Shown here piece by piece: positions 1 to 9,973 of a stretch of DNA of 64,000 bases. The position numbers and the translations under genes were made by a program. The stretch comes from an uncultured Bacteroidota bacterium. GTDB taxonomy: Bacteria; Bacteroidota; Bacteroidia; Bacteroidales; F082. The first letter of the stretch is position 1; each line of letters begins with the position of its first letter. The DNA is taken from positions 1 to 64,000 of the forward strand of contig CAITDJ010000107.1 of NCBI GenBank assembly GCA_903891085.1. Reading direction: 5' to 3'. Below the pieces are notes generated by a model. It did not search any database. It was not told the DNA's origin and saw only the letters and a program-made list of their open reading frames with translations.

Positions 1-2
1 GA

Positions 3-3000
3 AGTGGTTCTGTAACTCACTCTATTCTCTACTCACCAGTAGTGAATGCCGGAAATGCCGCTTCACTTTATCTGGAATTTGATCAATACTTCAACTACAT
101 TACTGGCGATATCGCCTCTGTTGATGTATATGATGGCAGTAACTGGGTTGTTGTTTTGAATCTAACTGCAGATTTGGGTTCATGGACTGTTCCGAACCAT
201 CAGATAATTGATGTTACTGCTTATCTTAATGCAAACTTCCAGGTTCGTTTTAACTATTTAAGCGATTGGGGTTGGTATTGGGCAGTTGATAATGTAGAAA
301 TCAATGAAGGTGCTGTGCGTAATGGCGATCGTTCATTCGTTCATTACAAAGTGTTCAACGATGGCGTATTGGTAGCTGAAGTTACCGATTTATTCTATCA
401 GTATGGAACCAATGGTGAAGAACTCATCGATGGCACCACCTACCTGGCCGAAGTAGCTGCTGTTTACAGCACAGGTCAGTCGGCCAATGCCAGTTATGTA
501 TGGACATATATCGCCTGCGATAACTATGCCGTGCCCGGAGACTATGCAGCCGCACAGGTTGAAGGAACCCTCGACGTGGCCATTAGTTGGACAATTCCAA
601 CTATTGATCCTGCCGAAGATCAGATCAGTTTTGCCCGCCTTTACCGGAATGGTGAAGTAATTGCGGAATTGACTGAGACCAGTTTCCTCGATGGGAATCT
701 TGATTTGGGAACCTATGACTATTGCATCACCTTTGTATATGAAACTGGCGCCGAATCGTGTCCTGATGCAAACTGTGAAACGGTTATTGTAACTGGTGGC
801 GGATATGTGGACGGAAATGTGAAGGAAGCTGCATACCTTGGTGGTAGCAATATCGAAGGTGCTGAGGTTGTGTTGACAAACACCGCCGACAATACCATTG
901 TGTTTACTTTTGTTACTGATGTTGATGGTAACTATAGCGGTGAAGTACTTTCAGGCACGTATGACTATGTTGTTACTGCAGAAGGGTATGTCACAGCAAG
1001 CCTTACCGATATCAACATCCCGGAAACGGCAACAATTACACAGAACTTTGAATTACTTGAGTTCCCATATCCGGTAAGTAATGTAGTTGCTGAAGACCGC
1101 ACCACCAATGCCTTGATTACCTGGAATACTCCGGGAGCTGAAACGAGTACAACTGTTTACGAAGAATTCAGCGGTGGCATGCCGGAATTGATGGTGCTTG
1201 ATACACCAACATCCAGCTGGAGCGTTGCCAATGATTTTCTCAATCTTAACGGAACAGGAGCAGCAGTATGGCGTTCAGCCTATTACAATGTTTCATATAC
1301 AGATGCATTGTATGAAGTTGAAATGCAGAGAACTGCAGGCTCTACTACCAATTCGATGGGTATTTATGTGAGAGGTACAGGATTGGCAAATCCGACTCCG
1401 GGTAGCGGTTGTTACGGTAATGTATTTACCATCACACAATCAGGTTCATACTGGTATGCTACCATGCTCAACGGTGACCTCATGGGTGACTGGACAGGCT
1501 GGTTAACATCAAGTGCAATCAATACATCAGGACCAAATGTTATCACAGCTGTTTCGGCAGGTACAACCGTCCAGTTCCTTGTAAATGGAACCCTGGTTCA
1601 TACTGTGAACAACACATCTCTAACTGAAGGTTTCTGCGGTATGTTTGCTTATGATGGCGATGTAAACACAACAGTTTGGGATTATTTAACAATCGTTCCT
1701 GGTGCTGTTGCACGTGACTATGCTACCAATAATATTTCACACAAAACTACCGGTAATCTGAACGAAGTATATGTTTCGTACGAAAACACCGTTGAACCCA
1801 AAGGCGTTTCCTATGATACACCAGAAGTGAACGGCAGTCGCGAACTTCTTGGATACAATGTATATCGTACCACATGTAACGTAGCAAATGACCTTACTTT
1901 CATCGGTTTTACACTCGACTCCACCTTTGTTGACAATCAGTTTGGTGCCTTGGAACCAAATGTTTACAAATGGGCTGTCGAAGCTGCTTACACAGCCAAT
2001 AATGCTGAACCTCAGTTCTCTAACTGTCTTGACAAAGACATGACGACCCAGGTAAGTGTTACGGTCACAACCAATAGTCTGGATAGTCCCGAAGAAACGG
2101 ATGTTGTTTTCACCAACACCTCAGAACCGGAACTTGAACTGGCTTATGAAACAACGCTCGATGCCAGTGGATACTATTTGTGGAGTGATTTCCGCAAAGG
2201 CACCTACGATATCCATATCGAGAAATTTGGTTTCAATCCGATCGATGTTGTTGGTTATGTAATTGACGGACCAGAGAATTTCATATTTATACTTGAAGAA
2301 TCCCTGCTTCCAGTAGAAGATCTTCATGTAACACCTACAGGCTATGCCACATGGCGTCAGGGTGGTGTGATTCCTTTCGAATCATATGCATATGACTTTG
2401 AAACGGATGCCCAGGGATGGGAAATTCAGGGCAATGTCAATGGATGGCAATGGGGTAACAACGGATCACTGTCATCAACATTTATGAGCTTCGCCGGCAA
2501 TGCAACCAACTTCATCGCAGTAAATGCCGATGCAGCCGGTTCGGGTGGTGCTCCTATTGTGGTATCGGCTGTTTCACCACTTATGAACCTGGCCAATGCA
2601 CCTGAAGTATTTGTAAGTTTCGATTATCTGTTGTACTACGATGCGATGAGTGTTTATTACAGTGTCGCTGGTGGCGATCCGGTATTTATTCAGGATCTGG
2701 TAGACAACTATCCTACATGGACCAATCAGGCGATAGTTATGCCTGCTGAAGCACTTGCTGCTGATGTTCAGCTCATTTTCCTCTACGAAGAAAATGGTAC
2801 ATGGGGTTATGGTGGTGCCGTGGATAACGTAATTGTTACCGACACACCTCCTGAATCACTTCGTGGATTGGAAAACTTCAAGGTATGGCTCGATGGTGTT
2901 TTTGTAACCGATACACCCAATACATTCTGGCAATATGCTACCGATAACCTTGTTCCTGGTCAGGAATATTTCGCTGAAGTAGCAGCAGTGTATACCAATG

Positions 3001-5705
3001 GTATGTCGGCCAAAATGAATTATACATGGACCTATTATCCTTGCGACAGCTTCCCGGGACCTGAAAGTGTGGCTGCCGAAGTGTTGAACGAAATCGATGT
3101 TGTGTTGAACTGGAGTGGTACTACACCTCCTCCACCTCCTGGTGGCGGAATCGAAGAAGATTTCGAAAGCGGTTCATTACCGGCTGACTGGGTAATTGAA
3201 CAAACGAATACCACAGCAACCGGACCAACACCGGCCTACTGGACCGTTAATGATTATATCAGTGCTGATTTCGCTCCGTTTGGCACTTACCATGCCGGAT
3301 TGTGGTGGGATTACGGACATCAGGATGAATGGCTTATTACGCCTGAGTTTACCTGTGATGCCGGCGCTACCCTTAATTTCTGGACCGCTGTTTACGAAGG
3401 AAGTACCTATCTTGACCATTATTATGTGAAGGTTTCTACCGATGGAGGTGCAAACTGGACGGAATTGTGGGACGCTTCGACCCTTGGCGGAAACGCATGG
3501 AACTACTACAACTATCCTTATGATGTCAACCTGAGCGCTTATGCAGGCGATAATATCAAACTCGCTTTCCAGGCAATTGACGGCGACGGACAGGGTTTGT
3601 GGTATATTTGGTTTATCGACAATATTGTTGTTGGTTCAGCTTCCAGGTCAATCTCCTTTGATGCTGCAAGTCTGGTTCGTATGAGTAAATCTGAAACAAG
3701 TGATGGTTTCATGGCTGCCAGAGATGGCAACACGGCTCCAATTCAGTTCCATGATGCCACCGGACTTACCATGACAAGACCTGAAAATGTGAACGGTCAG
3801 AACCTGAGTGTAAGGGCAGACGATCTGTTGTGGGGTGCTAACTGGGAAGATCCGCAATCATCTACCAATGGAATTATTTCGACATTCTATGGTGGATTGG
3901 ATGCAGCAACCATGTCATCCGACGATTTCATTGTACCTGCCGGTGAAGAATGGGAAGTTACCAGTATTTCGACACGTGGATTTATCCAGGCCGGTATTCC
4001 TACTCCTGAAGGGTTTGGTTATACTGTGTTTGCAAATGACAATGGTGCCCCAGGCAACGTTCTTTTCGAAGACGTAATTTTGGGAGCATTTGATGTTACC
4101 ATGGTTGATCTTACACTGAATACACCATTCACACTTACCGAAGGAACCTACTGGATTGGTATCTATGCCTACTACGAAACTGCATCAACACTCGCTGAAG
4201 GCAGATGGAATCAGTATATGTGGAATCCTGCAACCACTCCTGGAAATGGAGCCATGTTAAACGACTTTGCCAATTTATTTGGTATGGGCGCAGATGGTTG
4301 GGTAACATTATCATCACTTGGAATCACTTTCTCATCCCTCGACTTTGCACTGTTTGGCACAATTACAACCGGCGGTGGTGGTGGTGGCGGAACATTTGAT
4401 CCGGGTGCATTACTTGGAGCAAATATCTATCGCGACGGTGTGCTTATCGCTGAGATGGTACAGGGTGAAACCTATACCGACTTATCACTCGAACCTGGAT
4501 ACTATGACTACTGCGTAACCTTCGTTTACGAAGATGGCGCTGAATCATGCCCGGGCTCAACCTGTGTACTCGATGTACTCGTTCCTGAAGACTGTGTAAT
4601 TCCTAGAGAATTAACAGCTGCTATCGATGCTACAGATCCTAACCTCATTCATTTGTTGTGGAATCAGGGAAGCGGAGCCGCTGACTGGTTGTACTACGAT
4701 GATGGCGTTAATGTTGACGGAATTGGTGGACCAGCTTCATTCAGTTGGGCTGTTAAATTTGATCCGGATCAATTGACCGAATTTGACGGAGCTTCTGTTA
4801 CCAAGATCAGTATCTACAACAGATTAACCTCTGTTAATACCCTGCAGATCTATGAAGGAACCGATGCTGCTACCTTATTATTCGAACAGGATTTGACTGG
4901 TTTAACTGTTGAAGCATGGAATGAAGTTGATTTGACTTCTCCTGTGTTGATTGATGTTACCAAACAACTCTGGATTACTGTTTATACTACAGATGGTGCA
5001 AGCTATCCTGCAGGTTGCGGTGATGCAACAGGTAATCCTAATGGTGATCTGATCACGTTGGATGGTTCATTATGGGAACATTTATCAGACTACGGTTTAC
5101 CATATACATGGAACCTGAGAGCCTTCGTTACTGACGCAAAAGGACATGCTGCACAATTGAATGATAACACCCACAGCAATGTTTACAAACCTTCGGATGT
5201 TACTTTGATGGCATCAGGTAAAGTAAACGAATCTGAAAGTGCTACATTGAATACAGGTGATGCCTCCAGATCATTCATGGGATACAATGTCTACAAGAAT
5301 GGTGAGATTCTCGTTGCCTTACATCCTGACAACTTCTATGATGACACAGAATTCCAGCTTGGCGATTACTGCTATACAGTAACTGCTGAATATAGCGTTT
5401 GTGGAGAATCTGATCCATCAAATGAGGCTTGTGTAGAGGTAATCGTAGGCATTCATGGAAATGATGCTGAAAAGGTGAAGGTTTACCCGAACCCATCGAA
5501 CAATGTGTTTAACATTGAACTCACCGACAACATCAGTCAGATGGTTGTTTACAACTATGTTGGCCAGGTTGTTTTTGAACGTAATGTTAACAAAGCAGAG
5601 ACAATACAACTGTTTGTACATAATTATGAAGCCGGCGCTTATCTGGTTAAGTTTATTACCAGCACAGGCGAAAGCTTTACAAAAACAGTAGTTGTTACAC
5701 ACTAA
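3..5705 (+). CDS. Giant modular T9SS-exported adhesin (HagA-like), 5' end outside the window
   Basis: This is the 3' part of a very large surface protein. The frame is open to the left edge (S-G-S-V-T-H-S upstream of the first internal GTG at 42), so the true start lies outside the window. The visible ~1,900 residues alternate cleaved-adhesin/choice-of-anchor-J type beta-sandwiches (aromatic and W-rich, for example DFESGSLPADW near residue 1040), fibronectin-III-like modules and carboxypeptidase-regulatory-like domains (GNVKEAAYLGGSNIEGAEV near 265). Spacers of P and G runs occur (TTPPPPPGGG). The last ~75 residues form a type A T9SS sorting domain with the KVYPNPSNN motif, so export and surface anchoring through T9SS is expected. 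Long blocks are almost identical to the protein at 9974-17956. Family knowledge suggests adhesion or haem/protein binding; the ligand is unknown. Confidence 0.85.
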   Translation, partial: SGSVTHSILYSPVVNAGNAASLYLEFDQYFNYITGDIASVDVYDGSNWVVVLNLTADLGSWTVPNHQIIDVTAYLNANFQVRFNYLSDWGWYWAVDNVEINEGAVRNGDRSFVHYKVFNDGVLVAEVTDLFYQYGTNGEELIDGTTYLAEVAAVYSTGQSANASYVWTYIACDNYAVPGDYAAAQVEGTLDVAISWTIPTIDPAEDQISFARLYRNGEVIAELTETSFLDGNLDLGTYDYCITFVYETGAESCPDANCETVIVTGGGYVDGNVKEAAYLGGSNIEGAEVVLTNTADNTIVFTFVTDVDGNYSGEVLSGTYDYVVTAEGYVTASLTDINIPETATITQNFELLEFPYPVSNVVAEDRTTNALITWNTPGAETSTTVYEEFSGGMPELMVLDTPTSSWSVANDFLNLNGTGAAVWRSAYYNVSYTDALYEVEMQRTAGSTTNSMGIYVRGTGLANPTPGSGCYGNVFTITQSGSYWYATMLNGDLMGDWTGWLTSSAINTSGPNVITAVSAGTTVQFLVNGTLVHTVNNTSLTEGFCGMFAYDGDVNTTVWDYLTIVPGAVARDYATNNISHKTTGNLNEVYVSYENTVEPKGVSYDTPEVNGSRELLGYNVYRTTCNVANDLTFIGFTLDSTFVDNQFGALEPNVYKWAVEAAYTANNAEPQFSNCLDKDMTTQVSVTVTTNSLDSPEETDVVFTNTSEPELELAYETTLDASGYYLWSDFRKGTYDIHIEKFGFNPIDVVGYVIDGPENFIFILEESLLPVEDLHVTPTGYATWRQGGVIPFESYAYDFETDAQGWEIQGNVNGWQWGNNGSLSSTFMSFAGNATNFIAVNADAAGSGGAPIVVSAVSPLMNLANAPEVFVSFDYLLYYDAMSVYYSVAGGDPVFIQDLVDNYPTWTNQAIVMPAEALAADVQLIFLYEENGTWGYGGAVDNVIVTDTPPESLRGLENFKVWLDGVFVTDTPNTFWQYATDNLVPGQEYFAEVAAVYTNGMSAKMNYTWTYYPCDSFPGPESVAAEVLNEIDVVLNWSGTTPPPPPGGGIEEDFESGSLPADWVIEQTNTTATGPTPAYWTVNDYISADFAPFGTYHAGLWWDYGHQDEWLITPEFTCDAGATLNFWTAVYEGSTYLDHYYVKVSTDGGANWTELWDASTLGGNAWNYYNYPYDVNLSAYAGDNIKLAFQAIDGDGQGLWYIWFIDNIVVGSASRSISFDAASLVRMSKSETSDGFMAARDGNTAPIQFHDATGLTMTRPENVNGQNLSVRADDLLWGANWEDPQSSTNGIISTFYGGLDAATMSSDDFIVPAGEEWEVTSISTRGFIQAGIPTPEGFGYTVFANDNGAPGNVLFEDVILGAFDVTMVDLTLNTPFTLTEGTYWIGIYAYYETASTLAEGRWNQYMWNPATTPGNGAMLNDFANLFGMGADGWVTLSSLGITFSSLDFALFGTITTGGGGGGGTFDPGALLGANIYRDGVLIAEMVQGETYTDLSLEPGYYDYCVTFVYEDGAESCPGSTCVLDVLVPEDCVIPRELTAAIDATDPNLIHLLWNQGSGAADWLYYDDGVNVDGIGGPASFSWAVKFDPDQLTEFDGASVTKISIYNRLTSVNTLQIYEGTDAATLLFEQDLTGLTVEAWNEVDLTSPVLIDVTKQLWITVYTTDGASYPAGCGDATGNPNGDLITLDGSLWEHLSDYGLPYTWNLRAFVTDAKGHAAQLNDNTHSNVYKPSDVTLMASGKVNESESATLNTGDASRSFMGYNVYKNGEILVALHPDNFYDDTEFQLGDYCYTVTAEYSVCGESDPSNEACVEVIVGIHGNDAEKVKVYPNPSNNVFNIELTDNISQMVVYNYVGQVVFERNVNKAETIQLFVHNYEAGAYLVKFITSTGESFTKTVVVTH
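1058..2377 (+). repeat. Long direct repeat block A, copy 1
   Basis: This coding block recurs in the same orientation at 13966-15285. The offset is exactly 12,908 bp at both ends and in the middle, so there is no net insertion or deletion over 1.3 kb. Stretches of about 65 identical bases occur, for example just after 1441, with scattered mostly synonymous differences elsewhere. It encodes a carboxypeptidase-regulatory/FN3/jelly-roll module set. Confidence 0.9.
4587..5150 (+). repeat. Long direct repeat block B, copy 1
   Basis: This coding block matches 16838-17401 at a constant offset of 12,251 bp. It encodes the module just before the C-terminal FN3-like and sorting domains. The offset differs from that of block A, so the two adhesins share blocks separated by unrelated, differently sized inserts. 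Confidence 0.88.
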
Positions 5706-5725
5706 CCGTTCATTCGGTTTATGAT

Positions 5726-5755
5726 AAAAGGGCTCCGCAAGGAGCCCTTTTTTTA
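5726..5755 (+). terminator. Rho-independent terminator of the first adhesin gene
   Basis: A perfect GGGCTCC/GGAGCCC stem with a GCAA tetraloop lies 21 bp after the stop codon. It is preceded by A residues and followed by a run of seven T. Confidence 0.9.
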
Positions 5756-5769
5756 TGCCCTTTTCTTTA

Positions 5770-5797
5770 TTTGTCACGTTAAATATTAGTAAGTTTG
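5770..5797 (+). promoter_or_regulatory. Candidate Bacteroidota-type promoter for the beta-helix gene
   Basis: TTTG at 5770-5773 and TAAGTTTG at 5790-5797 match the -33/-7 consensus (TTTG, TAnnTTTG), but the 16-bp spacing is short. A second perfect -7 box, TATATTTG, lies at 5803-5810. Either would give a leader of roughly 170 nt before the ATG at 5985. Confidence 0.35.
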
Positions 5798-5984
5798 CAC
5801 CTTATATTTGATAATCATCACTGATTTTTTGCGCTTGCAAGTTGAAAGTATAAGTTATTTAAAACACCAAAAATGGTTCTCTTTTTTCTCAACCTTACAC
5901 AAAGTAAACACAGGGAGCCATTGAGTAATGGTTTTAGTGCATCCGTATTGAAGGTTAAATATTTAATTACACAGGAAACAGCAA

Positions 5985-8900
5985 ATGTTTAAATCGTTCG
6001 GTTGGCTTTTGTTTTCCATTGCATTTGTAGTGCTTACCTGCTTCTCTGCGCTTACAGCGCAGGAGTATGTGGGTGGAACGTTGACACAAAACACCGTTTA
6101 TTCACCGGTATTGAACCCTTATATTGTCGTTGAGAATCTGATCGTTCCTGAAGGGGTTACTTTATTCATTCAACCTGGTACACAGCTTTTTTTTATGGTC
6201 AGGGTTTCGATTCGCGTTGAGGGAGGAACCTTGATTGCGGATGGGTTAGCCGAACAACCGATTCTTTTTGACGCGCAAACTGAAAACAAATGGGATGGAA
6301 TAAATTATTTTATCTCCAAAACCCAATTTGATGATGCAGGGAATTACCTGAACGGAAATATTCTCAGGCATGTTAATATACAACAGACCACTGTATCAGT
6401 CGTCTTGTCTGATTCTGCCATTCTGTATGCGGACAGTATCAATATCGAAAATGGTGATCATGGCTTTTCACTTCATTCCGGTTCATCCATCGTGCTGAGC
6501 AACTCAGTGATCGATCAATGCAGTTTTGGGATGTCGATCAAAAATTCAGGATCAAACAGCATTAAAAATTGTCGGATCAGTAACTGCGATATCGGCATAT
6601 TCTTCCCGTCAAATAACGAGAGCCGCTATAACAACATCAGTAATAACACCATCACCAACAACAGAATTATCGGCCTGTTCATGAATATCGGGCAAAGTAG
6701 GGTGCAATTTAACAGGATAGCAGAGAATTCAATTACCTATAATGATATTGGACTTTATTTGGGAAACGGGGGTGAGGGTGATCTGGGATACAACAATATT
6801 CTTTCCAATAGGATTCAGTTCAATCGTACCGGGATCAAACTTTCGCAGGATGCTGATACACTGAGAGGAAACCTGATTGAATCAAACACAACGGGTTTGC
6901 TCCTGATCAAAGCCAGACGAAATAGTATTACCAATAATATTATACAGCAAAATGCACAAGCCGGTATACTACTCAACGAAGGCTCCAGTTTTAACCAGGT
7001 GCTTGACAATGGAATCTATGCTAATTCGACCGGAATCAGGGTAACACACGAGAACTTCAATTATTCGGCCAATAACCAGTTTAAATACAATCAGCTGAGC
7101 GACAATATGAATGAAGCCTTTCTTTTTGAGTCAGGTCCTCAGCTGCCCCTTGAGTTTAATTCCATTACAGGTACAAGTGATACAAATATTATAGTTAACC
7201 GTTTTTATGCTGATTTGCAGGCTCCCAACAATTGGTTCGGAACAACGGATACAGCCATCATCGACAGTCTGATTTATGACTATTTTGATCATAATGAGTT
7301 TGGTAAAGTAATCTACAAACCTTTTCTGGGCAATCCTGATCCTCATTCGCCTATTTCAAAACCTCTTATGGTTGTCAAACGGCTTGTGGGAAATCAGGTG
7401 TTGGTTGATTGGCATAGAAACATTGAAGTCGATCTTGCCGGGTATAAGGTCCATTACGGGCCGAAAACCGGGAATGTATTTGAAAACACAGTAAATATCG
7501 GGCTTGATACACTGGTCCTGATTTCCGGTATTTCGTTGTCCGACACTGTTGCTGTAACCGCTTATGATACAGATACAACCGGTTATATGGATCAGTTTGA
7601 AGGCCATGAAAGTGCCTACAGTTATGCCTTTGCAGGGCCCTGGGCCGGTAATGATTTAATTTTATGTCAGGGCGAAACATATACAACCAGTGCGGCTACG
7701 GCGGTTGATGTCCAATATATTCGCTGGACAACTTCAGGCGATGGTAGTTTTGTGGACCCGGATAAAATTTTAACTACATATATTCCGGGATTTGGAGATA
7801 TAATGCGGGGTTCAGTCACACTTACTATCGAGCAGTTTCTGCGTCACCATGTGCTTACCGACAATATTGTATTGATTATCATGAAACTTCCTGCTGTTAA
7901 TGCTGGCCACGATACCTTAATATATAAGGATGATATTTTTTATTCAACTGACGCAACTGCAGCAAATTTTGATGGCTTGTGGTGGACATCTGTAGGTGAT
8001 GGTGCATTCGCTGACTCACTTTCACTCATTACTTCCTATTCTCCCGGTCAGATGGATAACGCCCAAGGCTATGTCGTCCTTATCCTGAACCTGACTTCTT
8101 TTTGCGGAAATATTTCTGACTCCCTGACTATTGAGATTGTCCCTGCCTGCAGCATCAATGGAAGAGTGTTGAAAAATGCCATGCCGGAAGATAATAGTGT
8201 TGTTGTGGCAATAAAAACCGGTACAGAAGGGGCAAAGGCGATGTCAACTGCCTATTCCAATGCTGAAGGATTGTTTGGGTTTAACAGGCTGCCGGTTGGA
8301 AACTATCTTCTCTATGCAGTGTCTGATCCGCAAACAGATCGTTACTGGGCACCAACCTATTATGCCGAAAGCCTTCACTGGCAATCGGCCTATCAGCTTC
8401 CACTGAATACCAATGTGTATGACATTGATATCAAACTGACTTCTATTGCTGATCAACTTCCTGAAGGTGAAGGTGCTATCAGTGGATCATTTTCGTACGA
8501 CGGGAAGGCGGCAGATGAAGATAGTATTTACAACAAACCATGGTTCGATCACAGCCTGTCTGTCAATGCGCCAACAATTGGTGATCCCGCAGCCAATCAT
8601 ACTGTATTATTGATGAATGCTGATACAAACCGGGTTTTTGCCTGGGACCTGACAAATAGCGTGGGTGGTTTCTCTTTTTCTCAACTTCCGTATGGCCGGT
8701 ACAGACTTTGGGGCGAAAAAGCAGGATATGTCAACAGTGTTTCACCGGTGATTACCCTTGCACCGGGAAGCAGTGAGATGGAAGGCGTATTGTTGTCCAT
8801 CCACCTGAAAAACATTGAGGTTACGCTTCCACCAGCCAATTACAAGCCTGGAAACGAATTACTTTACCCCAATCCCGCAAGCAGTTGGTTATGGATCAAT

Positions 8901-9104
8901 GAAAGCGTTTTTGGCGATCTGCAGCAAATTGAAGTGAGGCTAACGGATGTCTTTGGCCGGCAATCAAAGCAGGTCCAAATTGAACGGACCGTGGGTTCAG
9001 CGGCAGAAATCGATGTTTCTGACCTGGATCAGGGTATATATGTTTGTTTCATATCAGGAAGCAATGGATTCAGTGCTTCTTATAAATTTGTGATCGTAAG
9101 GTAG
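5985..9104 (+). CDS. T9SS-exported right-handed beta-helix surface protein
   Basis: This is a 1,039-residue secreted protein with a signal peptide (hydrophobic residues 5-25, ending LTAQ). Residues ~100-430 carry NosD/pectate-lyase-like parallel beta-helix repeats, rich in short N-x-I-x-x-N turns such as NNISNNTITNN. They are followed by an FN3-like segment (~455-550), two Ig/PKD-like segments with the phrase TTSGDGSF, and two carboxypeptidase-regulatory-like domains (~720-790 and ~865-935). A C-terminal sorting domain with LLYPNPASSW makes it a T9SS substrate. Beta-helix proteins of this build often bind or cleave polysaccharide, but no catalytic acid cluster could be assigned, so an enzyme activity is not claimed. 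It sits between the two giant adhesins on the same strand, with its own upstream spacer. Confidence 0.85.
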   Translation: MFKSFGWLLFSIAFVVLTCFSALTAQEYVGGTLTQNTVYSPVLNPYIVVENLIVPEGVTLFIQPGTQLFFMVRVSIRVEGGTLIADGLAEQPILFDAQTENKWDGINYFISKTQFDDAGNYLNGNILRHVNIQQTTVSVVLSDSAILYADSINIENGDHGFSLHSGSSIVLSNSVIDQCSFGMSIKNSGSNSIKNCRISNCDIGIFFPSNNESRYNNISNNTITNNRIIGLFMNIGQSRVQFNRIAENSITYNDIGLYLGNGGEGDLGYNNILSNRIQFNRTGIKLSQDADTLRGNLIESNTTGLLLIKARRNSITNNIIQQNAQAGILLNEGSSFNQVLDNGIYANSTGIRVTHENFNYSANNQFKYNQLSDNMNEAFLFESGPQLPLEFNSITGTSDTNIIVNRFYADLQAPNNWFGTTDTAIIDSLIYDYFDHNEFGKVIYKPFLGNPDPHSPISKPLMVVKRLVGNQVLVDWHRNIEVDLAGYKVHYGPKTGNVFENTVNIGLDTLVLISGISLSDTVAVTAYDTDTTGYMDQFEGHESAYSYAFAGPWAGNDLILCQGETYTTSAATAVDVQYIRWTTSGDGSFVDPDKILTTYIPGFGDIMRGSVTLTIEQFLRHHVLTDNIVLIIMKLPAVNAGHDTLIYKDDIFYSTDATAANFDGLWWTSVGDGAFADSLSLITSYSPGQMDNAQGYVVLILNLTSFCGNISDSLTIEIVPACSINGRVLKNAMPEDNSVVVAIKTGTEGAKAMSTAYSNAEGLFGFNRLPVGNYLLYAVSDPQTDRYWAPTYYAESLHWQSAYQLPLNTNVYDIDIKLTSIADQLPEGEGAISGSFSYDGKAADEDSIYNKPWFDHSLSVNAPTIGDPAANHTVLLMNADTNRVFAWDLTNSVGGFSFSQLPYGRYRLWGEKAGYVNSVSPVITLAPGSSEMEGVLLSIHLKNIEVTLPPANYKPGNELLYPNPASSWLWINESVFGDLQQIEVRLTDVFGRQSKQVQIERTVGSAAEIDVSDLDQGIYVCFISGSNGFSASYKFVIVR

Positions 9105-9120
9105 AAGTGGAGTGGGAAGT

Positions 9121-9210
9121 GGCCTGTCTCGGCGGCACGACGAGAGAAGTGGCCTGTCTCGGCTGCACGACGAGAGAAGAGGCCTGTCTCGGCGGCAAGA
9201 CAAGGAAAAT
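9121..9210. repeat. Three tandem 30-bp repeats just after the beta-helix gene
   Basis: Units start at 9121, 9151 and 9181, each beginning GGCCTGTCTCGGC. The first two differ at two positions; the third has decayed at its 3' half. The reverse complement contains GTCGT-N4-CCGAGACA, which is shared with an intergenic element at 33212-33237, so this is a dispersed family. GGAAGT-type sequence abuts on the left. Confidence 0.85.
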
Positions 9211-9973
9211 TGCAGAAATAGCCAACCCATTCCTTAAAAAATCAAAAAATCGCCTGAAATGTACAACCAACGCGGCAAATTGTTATTTTTGCCTTGTATT
9301 TGCTGCCTTGGTAGGCGGGCAATTGCCAGAAACCATTTCATAAGACATTGTTTTTGTGATCCGAAAGTATCAAAAAGCTGTTGCTCTTTGAATGTTTTTT
9401 GTTTGTCCGGCTGAAAATTCTGTTCCGGAGTTACTTTAAATTTGATTATGCCAGCATTCGTTGTACTCACCCACCAAAATAAATCAGGAATATTTCTTTT
9501 TCGGATAGGGGTAAGCAGGTTTTTATTTGTCCTAATTACATCAAATCATTTTTGATTTCGTTTGATTTATACAACAATAATAAAACATTAACCATTAACT
9601 AACAGACTGACTGACAACTATATATACGTTACATTTTATACGTTTTAATTTTTTTGAATGAAATTATTTTGCCTAGGTTTTTATTAAAATGGATTGATTT
9701 TCCCCTGATATAACTATGTGTTGTATCAGGAATTTTCTATTTACTGGTTTAATAAAGGTTAAAAGTTCATTTATTATGAAAATTTTGTCAGCCAAACATA
9801 TTTTATAACAGAAAAAAATATCACAATATATTACCAAAGTGCAAATACGAAAACCAAAGAAAGGAGGCCCCAGGCAAAGTAAACCGAACATAAATACACG
9901 CTGCGAAGGCAGTAAAACAAACAATTTTTTTTAAAGGTAAAACCCTTATTTTTTTAAACTAAATAAATTAAAC
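9211..9973. other. Long AT-rich intergenic stretch, no gene seen
   Basis: About 760 bp before the second giant adhesin holds no convincing gene. Short open frames lack a signal peptide, conserved motifs or plausible composition. The final 450 bp are strongly A/T-rich, as expected for a regulatory leader of a highly expressed surface protein, but no clear TTTG/TAnnTTTG pair was found. Confidence 0.5.

Noticed and set aside
9121-9210. CRISPR array or attachment site
   Set aside because: Three contiguous 30-bp units have no spacers, and there is no integrase or mobile element nearby.
9107-9343. Short open frames on both strands after the beta-helix gene
   Set aside because: They are created by the 30-bp tandem repeats; no signal peptide or conserved motif.
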